From positions 1-7,209 of the forward strand of contig JAGBTW010000166.1 in NCBI GenBank assembly GCA_017631135.1: a stretch of DNA of 7,209 nt. Reading direction: 5' to 3'. The notes under the pieces are model-generated. The model was given only the letters and a program-made list of their open reading frames with translations. It had not been told where the DNA came from and did no database searches. This document shows, piece after piece, positions 1-7,209 of the stretch (positions are counted from its first letter, which is position 1; each line of letters opens with the position of its first letter). The DNA comes from Alistipes sp. GTDB taxonomy: Bacteria; Bacteroidota; Bacteroidia; Bacteroidales; Rikenellaceae. The position numbers and the translations under genes are program-made.

Positions 1-693
1 AAACTCCTTCATGCAACGCTCGTATGCTGCAACGGGATCGTCAGCAGCGGTGATGGGACGACCCACAACGATGAAGTCAGAGCCAATCTCGCGAGCACGC
101 TCGGGAGTAGTAACTCGCACCTGGTCGCCAACGTCGCCATCAGCGAAGCGAACACCAGGCGTAACAGTCATAAACTCCTTGCCACATGCCTCCTTAACCA
201 TTGCAGCCTCAAGGGGTGAGAATACAACGCCATCTAGGACAGCAGCCTTGGCAGTCTGTGCATACTTGACGATGGTGTCGTTGATTGACGCACCGATAAG
301 CAACTCCTTCTGCATGCGCTCCTCGGATGTAGAGGTGAGCTGTGTAACGGCGATAAGCAAGGGGCGTGTGCCATCCTCGCGTGTGAGACCCTCGATAGCC
401 GCCTTCATCATATCTACGGTGCCCGCAGCGTGTACGTTTGTCATGTCAACATCCAAGTTGCGGAGTACGGACATAGCCTTCTTTACAGTGTTTGGAATGT
501 CGTGCAACTTAAGGTCGAGGAAGATGCGGTGACCGCGCTCCTTGATTGTGCGTACAATCTCGGGACCCTCGGCATAGAAGAGCTCCATGCCAATCTTCAC
601 AAAGGGCTTGCGGCCTGTGAACTTATCCAAGAAGTTAAGTGTCTGCTCCTTGCTGCTGAAATCGCAAGCAATAATTACATCTCTTTTTGCCAT
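1..693 (-). CDS. pyrF: Orotidine-5'-phosphate decarboxylase, type 1 (3' end cut by window edge)
   Basis: Cytosolic enzyme that decarboxylates OMP to UMP, the last step of de novo pyrimidine synthesis. Starting at the ATG at 693, 231 codons read without a stop to position 1. The protein begins [11 protein letters not shown]. The catalytic Lys/Asp network is visible: K33 in FVKIGMELF and D60-K62-D65 in the signature [17 protein letters not shown] lies at 87-91, [14 protein letters not shown] at 112-125, TPGVR at 178-182 and the phosphate-binding VVGRPIT at 209-215. From memory this resembles the Bacillus subtilis type 1 enzyme (about 239 residues) throughout, so only a few residues and the stop should be missing. 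The gene starts 17 nt after the pyrD stop. Its leader is A-rich with no Shine-Dalgarno. A type 1 PyrF would be unusual if the host is a Bacteroidota, where the longer type 2 form is common. Identity is near certain. Confidence 0.96.
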   Translation of the reverse strand, partial: MAKRDVIIACDFSSKEQTLNFLDKFTGRKPFVKIGMELFYAEGPEIVRTIKERGHRIFLDLKLHDIPNTVKKAMSVLRNLDVDMTNVHAAGTVDMMKAAIEGLTREDGTRPLLIAVTQLTSTSEERMQKELLIGASINDTIVKYAQTAKAAVLDGVVFSPLEAAMVKEACGKEFMTVTPGVRFADGDVGDQVRVTTPERAREIGSDFIVVGRPITAADDPVAAYERCMKEF

Positions 694-710
694 AGTATTT
701 CTGTTTATTC

Positions 711-1631
711 TTATTTTACAATACCAATAATGTCGCTCAAGCGCTCGATACCGAGACGTTCCATCTCCTTGGGCAGTGCCTCGATAATCTCCTTTGCGGC
801 GTAGGGATTTTTAAGGTTTGCAGCGCCCACCTGAACAGCTGTAGCACCCGCCATCATCATCTCGATAACGTCCGATGCCGAACTTACGCCACCGCAACCC
901 ATAACGGGGATGTTGCAGGCGTTAGCCACCTGATATACCATGCGCACAGCAACGGGGAAGATTGCGTCACCCGAGAAACCACCCATCTTGTTGGCGATGA
1001 CGGGCTTGCGACGCATGGTGTCGATGCGCATGCCGAGCAGCGTGTTAATCAAGCAGATGCCGTCAGCACCAGCCTCCTCGCACGCCTTGGCGATAGCCAC
1101 GATGTCCGTGACGTTGGGACTCAACTTGATGAATACGGGCTTCTTCGTTACCGCCTTTACGCGGCGAGTAACCTCTGCCGCCGACTCGGGCTGTGTGCCG
1201 AAGCTCATGCCTCCGTTGTGTACGTTGGGGCACGATACATTAACCTCGATAATCTCCACCTGCTCCTCCTTGTCAATCTTTGCGCAGCACTCCTCATACT
1301 CCTCCAACGAGAAACCACTGATGTTGGCTACGATGGGGTTGTGGAATATCTGGCGAAGGTGGGGTAGCTCCTCGGCGATAACTTGGTCGATGCCTGGGTT
1401 CTGCAAACCTACCGAGTTGATAAGACCCGATGTGCACTCCGCGATGCGGGGTGTGGGGTTACCAAAGCGGGCGTCGCGTGTTGTGCCCTTGAACGATATA
1501 GCACCAAGGCAGTCGAGGTCGTAGTACTCTGCGAACTCACGACCGAAGCCGAATGTTCCCGATGCGGGAATAACGGGGTTGATGAGCTTCACTCCGCAAA
1601 GCTCAACCGATGTATCATAGTGCTTTACCAT
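711..1631 (-). CDS. pyrD: Dihydroorotate dehydrogenase, class 1B catalytic subunit
   Basis: FMN enzyme of 306 residues that oxidises dihydroorotate to orotate in the cytosol, passing electrons to NAD+ through PyrK. The N-terminus contains the class 1 motif [16 protein letters not shown] (18-33), followed by SFKGTT (46-51) and [10 protein letters not shown] (56-65). NSVGLQNPG spans 72-80. The active-site base is Cys134 in [11 protein letters not shown], the hallmark of class 1 enzymes (class 2 uses Ser). [10 protein letters not shown] (168-177), [10 protein letters not shown] (195-204), ANKMGGFSG (213-221) and GCGGVSS (245-251) are the usual FMN and phosphate segments. The length matches the family. 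The ATG at 1631 overlaps the end of pyrK by 7 nt and has a GAGGAG ribosome-binding site 5 nt upstream, which implies translational coupling between the two subunits. Class 1B is inferred from the adjacent pyrK plus sequence resemblance. No anomalies are seen. Confidence 0.97.
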   Translation of the reverse strand: MVKHYDTSVELCGVKLINPVIPASGTFGFGREFAEYYDLDCLGAISFKGTTRDARFGNPTPRIAECTSGLINSVGLQNPGIDQVIAEELPHLRQIFHNPIVANISGFSLEEYEECCAKIDKEEQVEIIEVNVSCPNVHNGGMSFGTQPESAAEVTRRVKAVTKKPVFIKLSPNVTDIVAIAKACEEAGADGICLINTLLGMRIDTMRRKPVIANKMGGFSGDAIFPVAVRMVYQVANACNIPVMGCGGVSSASDVIEMMMAGATAVQVGAANLKNPYAAKEIIEALPKEMERLGIERLSDIIGIVK

Positions 1632-2365
1632 ATAATCTCCTCTCTTTTAAGTACAGGACCATCCTTGCAGATGCGCTTGTTGCCATACTTGGTCTTGCAT
1701 GTGCAACCCATGCAAGCACCAAAGCCACAACCCATGCGCTCCTCGAAGCTAAACTCTGCGGGCACATCCGTAGCGTCGTACAGAGCCTTCAACATGGGCA
1801 ATGGACCACATGTGTATAGGTAGTCGAACTCAATGCCCGCCTCGCGGATGGCGTCGGTCACGAAGCCCTTGATGCCCATTGAGCCATCTGCTGTAGCAAC
1901 ATATACATCCACGCCCAACGCCTCAAACTCTGCCTTATAGAAGACCTCGCTTGCGGTGTTGAAGCCCAACACCACGCGGGGCTGCTTGCCCTCGCTCTTG
2001 AGGCGCTTGCAGAGGTTATACATGGGGGGTACGCCCACGCCACCACCAACAAGCAAGGGACGCTGTGCGTTGTTGTCAGTAGCAAAGCCGTTGCCCAAGC
2101 CTGTGAGGATGTCGAGCTGTGTGCCCGCAGCCATCTGACGCATCTGCTCCGTACCGCGACCCACTACCTTATATATAATGGTAAGTGTAGCCTCGTTGTA
2201 GTCGCACACCGAGATGGGACGACGCAAGAACTTACCCTCGAGCTCGATGTTTACGAACTGACCCGAGCGGGTGATATACTGCGTATCGCCCTCCAACACC
2301 ATGCGGTAGACCGCAGGTGTTAGAGGTTCGTTAGATACGATTGTGTAAATTCCTCTCTTATACAT
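1625..2365 (-). CDS. pyrK: Dihydroorotate dehydrogenase B electron-transfer subunit (FAD, [2Fe-2S])
   Basis: Protein of 246 residues that carries electrons from the FMN of PyrD via a [2Fe-2S] cluster and FAD to NAD+. The FAD-binding barrel comes first, with SGQFVNIE at 34-41 and the RPISVCD flavin motif at 49-55. A nucleotide-binding domain follows, with LLVGGGVGVPPMY at 104-116 and CGPLPML at 186-192. The C-terminal cluster region has Cys213, 218, 221 and 233 in MGCGFGACMGC and RICKDGP. The protein ends in LKREEIIW, a typical PyrK tail. The last cysteine is spaced x11 from the third, which is shorter than the x14 I recall for Lactococcus lactis PyrK; Cys223 is an extra cysteine. The ATG at 2365 is only 2 nt after the carB stop and has no evident Shine-Dalgarno, so reinitiation after carB is likely. 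The gene overlaps pyrD by 7 nt. Confidence 0.96.
   Translation of the reverse strand: MYKRGIYTIVSNEPLTPAVYRMVLEGDTQYITRSGQFVNIELEGKFLRRPISVCDYNEATLTIIYKVVGRGTEQMRQMAAGTQLDILTGLGNGFATDNNAQRPLLVGGGVGVPPMYNLCKRLKSEGKQPRVVLGFNTASEVFYKAEFEALGVDVYVATADGSMGIKGFVTDAIREAGIEFDYLYTCGPLPMLKALYDATDVPAEFSFEERMGCGFGACMGCTCKTKYGNKRICKDGPVLKREEIIW
1637..1642 (-). promoter_or_regulatory. Ribosome-binding site of pyrD
   Basis: GAGGAG on the minus strand, 5 nt upstream of the pyrD ATG at 1631, lying within the pyrK codons for the REE of its KREEIIW tail. It supports the overlapping ATG as the pyrD start and suggests translational coupling of the PyrK and PyrD subunits. The same bases encode the conserved PyrK C-terminus, so the site is dual-purpose or partly fortuitous. 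Confidence 0.55.
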
Positions 2366-2367
2366 TG

Positions 2368-5300
2368 TTACTCTGCATCAATTGTTGACACACCCAATGT
2401 AATCTCCTCCAATACATCGAGAAGCACGCTTACGGTCTCGAGTGCTGTGAAGATTGTCACGTTGTTCTCTACGGCGCAACGACGGATGTCGTAGCCATCG
2501 AGGCGTGCACTGCTTTGGTTGATGTCAATGGTGTTGATAACGTAGTTGACATGACCCTTGCGGATAGACTCGAAAATCTCGGTTGAGCCCTCGCTCAACT
2601 TCTTGAGCATGCGAGTGCGGATGCCGTTCTCGCGCAAGAAGGTAGCTGTGCCACCCGTAGCCTCGATGTTGAAGCCGAGCTCGTAGAAGCGGCGGATGAG
2701 AGGCAAGGCGCGTGGCTTGTCCGCATCGGCGATAGACACGAAGATGGTACCGTAGTTGGCGATGGTCATGCCCGAACTCTGCAGTGATTTGTACAATGCG
2801 CGACGCAACGATGAGTCGTAGCCGATAGCCTCGCCCGTAGACTTCATCTCGGGAGAGAGGTAAGAGTCTACGCCGCGAATCTTTGCGAACGAGAAGGCGG
2901 GAGTCTTAACATACCAGCGCTTCTTCTCGGCGGGCAACACCTCTGTTATGCCCTGCTCCTTGAGGCTCTTGCCGAGCATCACGTTTGTGGCGATGTTTGC
3001 CATGGGCATGCCTGTAGCCTTCGAGAGGAAGGGCACGGTGCGTGATGAGCGTGGGTTAACCTCGATGACGTAGACCATGTCGCGGTCGTCGGCGATAAAC
3101 TGGATGTTGTACAAGCCGAGGATGCCAATCTCCTTACCGAGACGGATGGTGTAGTCCACGATGGTGTCCTTAACCTTCTGGCTAACGCTGAAGGTGGGGT
3201 ATACGCTGATAGAGTCACCCGAGTGGATACCTGTGCGCTCGACGTGCTCCATGATGCCTGGGATGAAGACGTCGGTGCCGTCGCAGATGGCGTCACCCTC
3301 CAACTCCTTACCCATGATATACTTATCAACCAATACGGGCTGGTCCTCGTTAATCTCTACGGCTGTCTTGAGGTAGTGACGCAAAGCCTCCTCGTTGGAT
3401 ACAATCTGCATTGCGCGACCACCCAACACATAGCTGGGGCGCACCAATACGGGGTAGCCGATGCGCTCGGCTGCAGCAACACCACGCTCGATGTCGGTGA
3501 TGGCCTCTGCCTCGGGCTGGGGGATGCCCGCACGACGCATGATAGCCTCGAAGCACTTTCTATCCTCAGCATTGTTGATAGCCTCGATGCCTGTGCCGAT
3601 AATCTCTACGCCAAGGTCGGCAAGAGGTTTAGCAAGGTTGATGGCTGTCTGACCGCCAAGCGACACAACAACACCTGTGGGCTTCTCAAGCTCGATGACG
3701 TTCATCACATCCTCCACGGTCAAAGGCTCGAAGTAGAGCTTGTCGCTGGTGGTGTAGTCCGTAGATACGGTCTCGGGGTTGTTGTTGATGATGATAGCCT
3801 CGTAGCCCGCCTCGCGGATAGCCCAGATGGCGTGTACGGTAGAGTAGTCGAACTCGACACCCTGGCCAATACGGATAGGACCCGAACCGAGCACCACAAT
3901 CTTCTTGCGGTCGGTAACGATAGACTCGTTCTCCTGTTCGTATGTAGAATATAGGTATGGCACTTTAGAGTCAAACTCCGCAGCGCAGGTGTCAATCATC
4001 TTGTATACGGGGAAGATGTTGTTTGCCTTGCGGAACAAGAATACCTCGCTCTCGGTCATGCCCCAAAGGCTGGCGATGAACTTATCGCTAAAGCCCATGC
4101 GCTTTGCCTCGTACAATACCTCGGCATTCTTTGCGTTCTCCTTAACCACGCGCTCCATCTCCACGATATTTTTGAGCTTCTCGAGGAAGAAGAGGTCAAT
4201 CTTTGTGTTGTCGTAAACGTGCAAGAGGTCAACACCACGACGGATGAGCTCTGCGATGGCGTAGATGCGGTCGTCAGTGCCCTTGCGGATGTAGGCGATG
4301 ATGCCCTCGTTAGACATGGTGTCGAACTTCTTGTGGTAGATGTGACACACACCGGTCTCGAGCGAGCGTACCGCCTTCAATAATCCCTCCTCGAAGGTGC
4401 GACCTACGGACATAACCTCACCCGTAGCCTTCATCTGTGTGCCGAGCTCGTTCGATGCGTCGCTGAACTTATCGAAGGGGAAGCGTGCCACCTTCGTAAC
4501 GATGTAGTCGAGTGTAGGCTCGAAGCTTGCGGGGGTGTTGGCAATCTGAATCTCGTCGAGGGTCATGCCGATAGCAACCTTCGCTGTTACGCGAGCGATG
4601 GGGTAGCCACTCGCCTTTGAAGCAAGGGCTGAAGAGCGGCTCACACGGGGGTTAACCTCGATGATGAAGTACTTGAACGAGAGGGGGTCGAGGGCAAACT
4701 GAACGTTGCAACCACCCTCAATCTTGAGTGCGCGGATGAGCTTCAAGGCGCTTGAGCGGAGCATGTTGTACTCCTTGGCTGCGAGCGTCTGGCTGGGGGC
4801 AACAACGATTGAGTCACCAGTGTGGATGCCCACGGGGTCTACGTTCTCCATCGAGCAGATGGCGATAGCCGTGTCGTTCTTGTCGCGCATAACCTCGAAC
4901 TCAATCTCCTTGTAGCCCTTGATGCTCTTCTCTACGAGCACCTGGTGGATGGGAGACAAAGCCAAGGCGTTACGCATTACGTCGCGCAACTCCTCCTCGT
5001 TGTCAGCAAAGCCACCACCTGTACCACCGAGCGTAAATGCGGGGCGCAAAACTACGGGGTAGCCAATCTCCTCGGCAGCCTTAACACCCTCCTCAATAGA
5101 GTTGGTGATGCGAGAGGGGATGACGGGCTCGCCGATGCGCACGCAGAGGTCCTTGAACAACTCGCGGTCCTCGGCCTCCTCGATAGAGGTGAACGACGTA
5201 CCGAGAATCTCCACGCCACACTCCTCCAAAATACCCTTCTTGGCGAGCTGCACAGCGAGGTTAAGACCTGTCTGTCCGCCCAAGCCGGGAACGATAGCGT

Positions 5301-5550
5301 CGGGGCGCTCATAGCGGATAATCTTTGCCACATACTCCAATGTCAAGGGCTCCATGTATACCTTGTCGGCGATGTGGGTATCTGTCATGATGGTTGCGGG
5401 GTTTGAGTTAACCAAGATAACCTGGTAGCCCTCCTCCTTGAGTGCAAGACATGCCTGTGTACCGGCATAGTCGAACTCTGCGGCCTGACCAATGACAATA
5501 GGGCCAGAGCCGATAACCATTACTTTTTTGATATCTGTTCTTTTAGGCAT
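2368..5550 (-). CDS. carB: Carbamoyl-phosphate synthase large subunit
   Basis: Protein of 1060 residues (E. coli CarB has 1073) that makes carbamoyl phosphate from bicarbonate, ammonia and two ATP. The internal duplication is plain: [21 protein letters not shown] at 8-28 and [21 protein letters not shown] at 549-569 begin the two ATP-grasp halves. Other landmarks are GGQTGLNLA (91-99) with GGQTAINLA (632-640), [12 protein letters not shown] (169-180) with [11 protein letters not shown] (704-714), and [16 protein letters not shown] (298-313) with [16 protein letters not shown] (830-845). An oligomerisation segment lies around 400-550. The C-terminal allosteric domain (about 930-1060) keeps ATGGTAT with T965 and T968, K984 and N1006, matching E. 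coli UMP-site residues T974, T977, K993 and N1015 in my hand alignment. UMP inhibition is therefore plausible. Both synthetase halves look intact, in contrast to the partner CarA. The start overlaps carA by 8 nt and has a GGAGGA site. Confidence 0.97.
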   Translation of the reverse strand: MPKRTDIKKVMVIGSGPIVIGQAAEFDYAGTQACLALKEEGYQVILVNSNPATIMTDTHIADKVYMEPLTLEYVAKIIRYERPDAIVPGLGGQTGLNLAVQLAKKGILEECGVEILGTSFTSIEEAEDRELFKDLCVRIGEPVIPSRITNSIEEGVKAAEEIGYPVVLRPAFTLGGTGGGFADNEEELRDVMRNALALSPIHQVLVEKSIKGYKEIEFEVMRDKNDTAIAICSMENVDPVGIHTGDSIVVAPSQTLAAKEYNMLRSSALKLIRALKIEGGCNVQFALDPLSFKYFIIEVNPRVSRSSALASKASGYPIARVTAKVAIGMTLDEIQIANTPASFEPTLDYIVTKVARFPFDKFSDASNELGTQMKATGEVMSVGRTFEEGLLKAVRSLETGVCHIYHKKFDTMSNEGIIAYIRKGTDDRIYAIAELIRRGVDLLHVYDNTKIDLFFLEKLKNIVEMERVVKENAKNAEVLYEAKRMGFSDKFIASLWGMTESEVFLFRKANNIFPVYKMIDTCAAEFDSKVPYLYSTYEQENESIVTDRKKIVVLGSGPIRIGQGVEFDYSTVHAIWAIREAGYEAIIINNNPETVSTDYTTSDKLYFEPLTVEDVMNVIELEKPTGVVVSLGGQTAINLAKPLADLGVEIIGTGIEAINNAEDRKCFEAIMRRAGIPQPEAEAITDIERGVAAAERIGYPVLVRPSYVLGGRAMQIVSNEEALRHYLKTAVEINEDQPVLVDKYIMGKELEGDAICDGTDVFIPGIMEHVERTGIHSGDSISVYPTFSVSQKVKDTIVDYTIRLGKEIGILGLYNIQFIADDRDMVYVIEVNPRSSRTVPFLSKATGMPMANIATNVMLGKSLKEQGITEVLPAEKKRWYVKTPAFSFAKIRGVDSYLSPEMKSTGEAIGYDSSLRRALYKSLQSSGMTIANYGTIFVSIADADKPRALPLIRRFYELGFNIEATGGTATFLRENGIRTRMLKKLSEGSTEIFESIRKGHVNYVINTIDINQSSARLDGYDIRRCAVENNVTIFTALETVSVLLDVLEEITLGVSTIDAE

Positions 5551-6631
5551 TTTTCTGTTCCTCCATCAATTTAATGAATTTATCGAAAAGGTATGTGCTG
5601 CTTGCCTCGGGCGAGCAGTCGGGCTGATACTGTACAGAGAAGGTGTGGTCCTCCAATGCCTCGACGCCTGCGATTGCGTTGTCCAAGATGTTGCGGTGTG
5701 TGACCTTGAGAGGTGTGGCCTCGAGCGACTTCTCGTCTACGACATAACCGTGGTTCTGTGTCACAATCTCGAGCTTGCCATTCTCCAAGTTCTTAACGGG
5801 GTGGTTAGCGCCGCGGTGACCAACCTTCATCTTTGTAATCTCTGCGCCGTAGCTCATTGCGAGGAGCTGGTGGCCAAGGTCTACGCCAAAGATGGGGAGC
5901 TTGCCACGCAACGCCTTGAGCGTGTTGCATACGACAGCCGAGTCTGCGGGGTTACCAGGACCGTTAGAGACAAAGAGACCGTCGGGGTTGAACGCCATAA
6001 TCTCCTCGGCAGTAGAGTTGTAAGGCACGATGGTGACGTTGCAACCCTTGGCGTTGAGCTGGCGGATGAAGCTATACTTGATGCCGCAGTCCAAGGCTAC
6101 AACATCCCACTTGTGGTTGGGTGTGCGCGAGAACCAACGCTTCTTGCAGCTTATGCGCTCCAAGAGGTTGTGCTTAAGCTCTGTGGTGCGGATGAGGTTC
6201 ATAGCCTCGTCGTGGGGCATGTCGATGTCGACGATTGCAGCACGCTGTGTGCCCTCGTTGCGGATGATGCGCGTAATCATGCGTGTGTCGACGCCGCTGA
6301 TTGCGGGGATATCCAACTCCTCGAATGTCTCGTTCATGGTCTTTGTGTAGCGGAAGTTGCTGGGTGCCTCGCAGTACTCGCGAACAACCATACCACCCAT
6401 CGAGGGGTACTTACTCTCGTAGTCCTCGTCCATAAAGCCGTAGTTGCCCATAAGAGGGTAGGTCATGACCACAATTTGGTCGGTGTACGTCGGGTCGGAA
6501 ACAATCTCCTGGTAGCCCACCATAGAGGTGTTGAATACAATCTCGCATACCGCAGTGCGGTTCGAGCCGAATCCGTAGCCGGGAAACTCCTTGCCGTTTT
6601 CAAGTACAAGTTTCTTGGTAAATGGTTTCAT
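5543..6631 (-). CDS. carA: Carbamoyl-phosphate synthase small subunit with degenerate glutaminase triad
   Basis: CarA normally hydrolyses glutamine and channels ammonia to CarB. The N-terminal CarA domain spans about 1-150, with [11 protein letters not shown] at 33-43 and SGVDTR at 112-117. The class I amidotransferase domain spans about 174-358, with VSNGPGNP at 221-228, LGHQ at 252-255, GHRGANHPV at 271-279 and QNHGY at 292-296. The nucleophile position is Asp251 (GVDLGHQ, codon GAC at 5879-5881), where E. coli has Cys269. His353 and Glu355 become Gln336 and Asp338 (YQPD). Gly359 becomes Glu342, with one residue missing nearby. Glutaminase activity is therefore very unlikely. I infer an ammonia-dependent complex in which this subunit is structural or regulatory, as in vertebrate CPS1. 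The ATG at 6631 gives 362 residues and a family-like N-terminus ([13 protein letters not shown]). An in-frame ATG at 6676 would add 15 residues overlapping pyrC and is less likely. The gene begins 19 nt after pyrC. Confidence 0.95.
   Translation of the reverse strand: MKPFTKKLVLENGKEFPGYGFGSNRTAVCEIVFNTSMVGYQEIVSDPTYTDQIVVMTYPLMGNYGFMDEDYESKYPSMGGMVVREYCEAPSNFRYTKTMNETFEELDIPAISGVDTRMITRIIRNEGTQRAAIVDIDMPHDEAMNLIRTTELKHNLLERISCKKRWFSRTPNHKWDVVALDCGIKYSFIRQLNAKGCNVTIVPYNSTAEEIMAFNPDGLFVSNGPGNPADSAVVCNTLKALRGKLPIFGVDLGHQLLAMSYGAEITKMKVGHRGANHPVKNLENGKLEIVTQNHGYVVDEKSLEATPLKVTHRNILDNAIAGVEALEDHTFSVQYQPDCSPEASSTYLFDKFIKLMEEQKNA
5559..5564 (-). promoter_or_regulatory. Ribosome-binding site of carB
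   Basis: GGAGGA on the minus strand, 8 nt upstream of the carB ATG at 5550, lying inside the carA codons for MEEQ. It is one of only two convincing Shine-Dalgarno sequences in the operon and supports the ATG at 5550, which overlaps the carA stop. It may serve to keep the two subunits in balance through coupled translation. Because it also encodes Glu-Glu, part of the match could be coincidental. Confidence 0.6.
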
Positions 6632-6650
6632 TTGCTGAACTGATTTTATA

Positions 6651-7209
6651 TTATTTTGTTTTGTTGTCGTATACAATCTCTCCGCGGTGTAGCGTCATCA
6701 CTACATCGCCTACCATCTCACGGCCATCGAACATGGTAATCTTGCCCATAGAGTAGAATTTTTCACTATCCACACGCCACTCTTTCTCCGTATCCAAGAG
6801 GACTATATCTGCACGGTCGCCAGGGTTGATGCCACCCTCGATGCGGAACACCTTGCGGGGGTTGATGCTCATAATCTCCACCAGGCGCTCAAGTGTGATG
6901 ACGCCCTTGCGTACCAAGTGGGTGTTGAGTGCCGCAAAGGCGGTCTCGAGGCCCACGATGCCCATGGCGCTATCCTTCAATCCGCGTGACTTCTCCTCGA
7001 CGCTGTGGGGTGCGTGGTCCGTAGCTATCATGTCGATGGTGCCATCCTTGATGCCCTCAACAAGTGCAGCCCTATCCTCTGCCGAGCGGATGGGTGGGTT
7101 CATCTTCCAGCGTGCATCCTCCTCGAGGTCCATGTCCGTAAAGATGAGGTAGTGGGGACCCGTCTCGCAAGTGACCTTAACGCCACGCGCCTTGGCCTCG
7201 CGCACCAAC
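6651..7209 (-). CDS. pyrC: Dihydroorotase, C-terminal part (5' end beyond window)
   Basis: Zinc amidohydrolase that cyclises N-carbamoyl-aspartate to dihydroorotate. Only the last 185 codons are present; the frame is open to position 7208, and the TTG there is an internal Leu codon, not the true start, because the sequence enters mid-domain (VREAKARGVKVTCETGPHY). Numbering from that Leu, the metal-ligand His segment GPHY lies at 17-20, the substrate-binding KMNPPIRS at 35-42, and the catalytic-Asp and metal motif TDHAPH at 63-68. GIVGLETAF and a C-terminal composite-barrel segment (GDRADIVLLD, VYDNKTK) follow. This is the long Bacillus-type dihydroorotase (about 425-430 residues in the family) rather than the short E. 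coli PyrC, judged from the motif wording. About 240 residues should lie upstream of the window. It is the first visible gene of the operon and is followed 19 nt later by carA. Confidence 0.94.
   Translation of the reverse strand, partial: LVREAKARGVKVTCETGPHYLIFTDMDLEEDARWKMNPPIRSAEDRAALVEGIKDGTIDMIATDHAPHSVEEKSRGLKDSAMGIVGLETAFAALNTHLVRKGVITLERLVEIMSINPRKVFRIEGGINPGDRADIVLLDTEKEWRVDSEKFYSMGKITMFDGREMVGDVVMTLHRGEIVYDNKTK

Noticed and set aside
11..532. A 173-codon plus-strand open frame at the left end.
   Set aside because: It lies opposite pyrF, whose minus-strand frame is open from 693 to 1 with catalytic motifs. The plus-strand product is Ser/Arg/Thr-rich with no domain.
3223..3954. Long plus-strand open frames within carB (this one and 4822-5406).
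   Set aside because: They are antisense to a conserved gene in intact frame, have no family motifs, and follow from the same avoidance of TTA, CTA and TCA codons in the coding strand.
5593..5881. Sequencing error or pseudogene as the explanation for the altered CarA triad.
   Set aside because: The changes are at three separate codons, one needing two substitutions. The frame is open to a normal stop and the surrounding motifs are conserved, which fits real divergence better than error or decay.
5492..6643. A 383-codon plus-strand open frame covering the whole of carA in antisense.
   Set aside because: Its codons are in register with carA codons, so a stop would arise only opposite TTA, CTA or TCA codons, which carA happens not to use. 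The product shows no recognisable motif and is Val/Leu/His-rich, as expected of an antisense shadow.
6632..6650. AT-rich gap between pyrC and carA as a possible internal promoter.
   Set aside because: Only 19 nt long, with no recognisable -35/-10 or Bacteroidota -33/-7 pair. Tight spacing fits a single operon.
6632..6676. Upstream in-frame ATG at 6676 as the carA start (377 residues).
   Set aside because: It would lie within the pyrC 3' end and add a polar extension (MYTTTKQNN) absent from the family. The ATG at 6631 begins the conserved N-terminal sequence.

Overview
The window holds one tightly packed, minus-strand operon for de novo pyrimidine (UMP) synthesis. Read in transcription order (right to left) it carries: the 3' part of pyrC (dihydroorotase), carA and carB (carbamoyl-phosphate synthase small and large subunits), pyrK and pyrD (electron-transfer and catalytic subunits of a class 1B dihydroorotate dehydrogenase), and pyrF (orotidine-5'-phosphate decarboxylase, type 1), which runs off position 1 with 231 codons visible. 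Gaps between genes are 19, -8, 2, -7 and 17 nt, so there is no intergenic stretch over 20 nt and no room for internal promoters or terminators. No RNA gene, mobile element, repeat array or CRISPR is visible.

The genes cover carbamoyl phosphate formation (CarAB), ring closure to dihydroorotate (PyrC), oxidation to orotate (PyrD/PyrK, NAD-linked) and decarboxylation of OMP to UMP (PyrF). Aspartate transcarbamoylase (pyrB) and orotate phosphoribosyltransferase (pyrE) are not in the window; they may flank it. CarB keeps the residues expected for UMP feedback inhibition.

The remarkable gene is carA. Its class I glutaminase fold is well conserved, but all three catalytic residues (Cys-His-Glu in E. 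coli CarA) are replaced by Asp, Gln and Asp. The position of a Gly at the ammonia tunnel is Glu, and the loop there is one residue shorter. The frame is intact and the rest of the protein is conserved, so this looks like a maintained pseudo-glutaminase subunit. The inferred consequence is a carbamoyl-phosphate synthase that uses free ammonia rather than glutamine, a bacterial parallel to vertebrate CPS1.

Organism: gene order (C-AA-AB-K-D-F), the class 1B PyrD/PyrK pair and the type 1 PyrF resemble the Firmicutes pyr operon. Several starts (carA, pyrK, pyrF) lack a Shine-Dalgarno and sit behind A/T-rich leaders, which is more typical of Bacteroidota. A gut or other anaerobic Bacteroidota carrying a Firmicutes-like pyr operon is my best guess, but taxonomy is not settled by this window.
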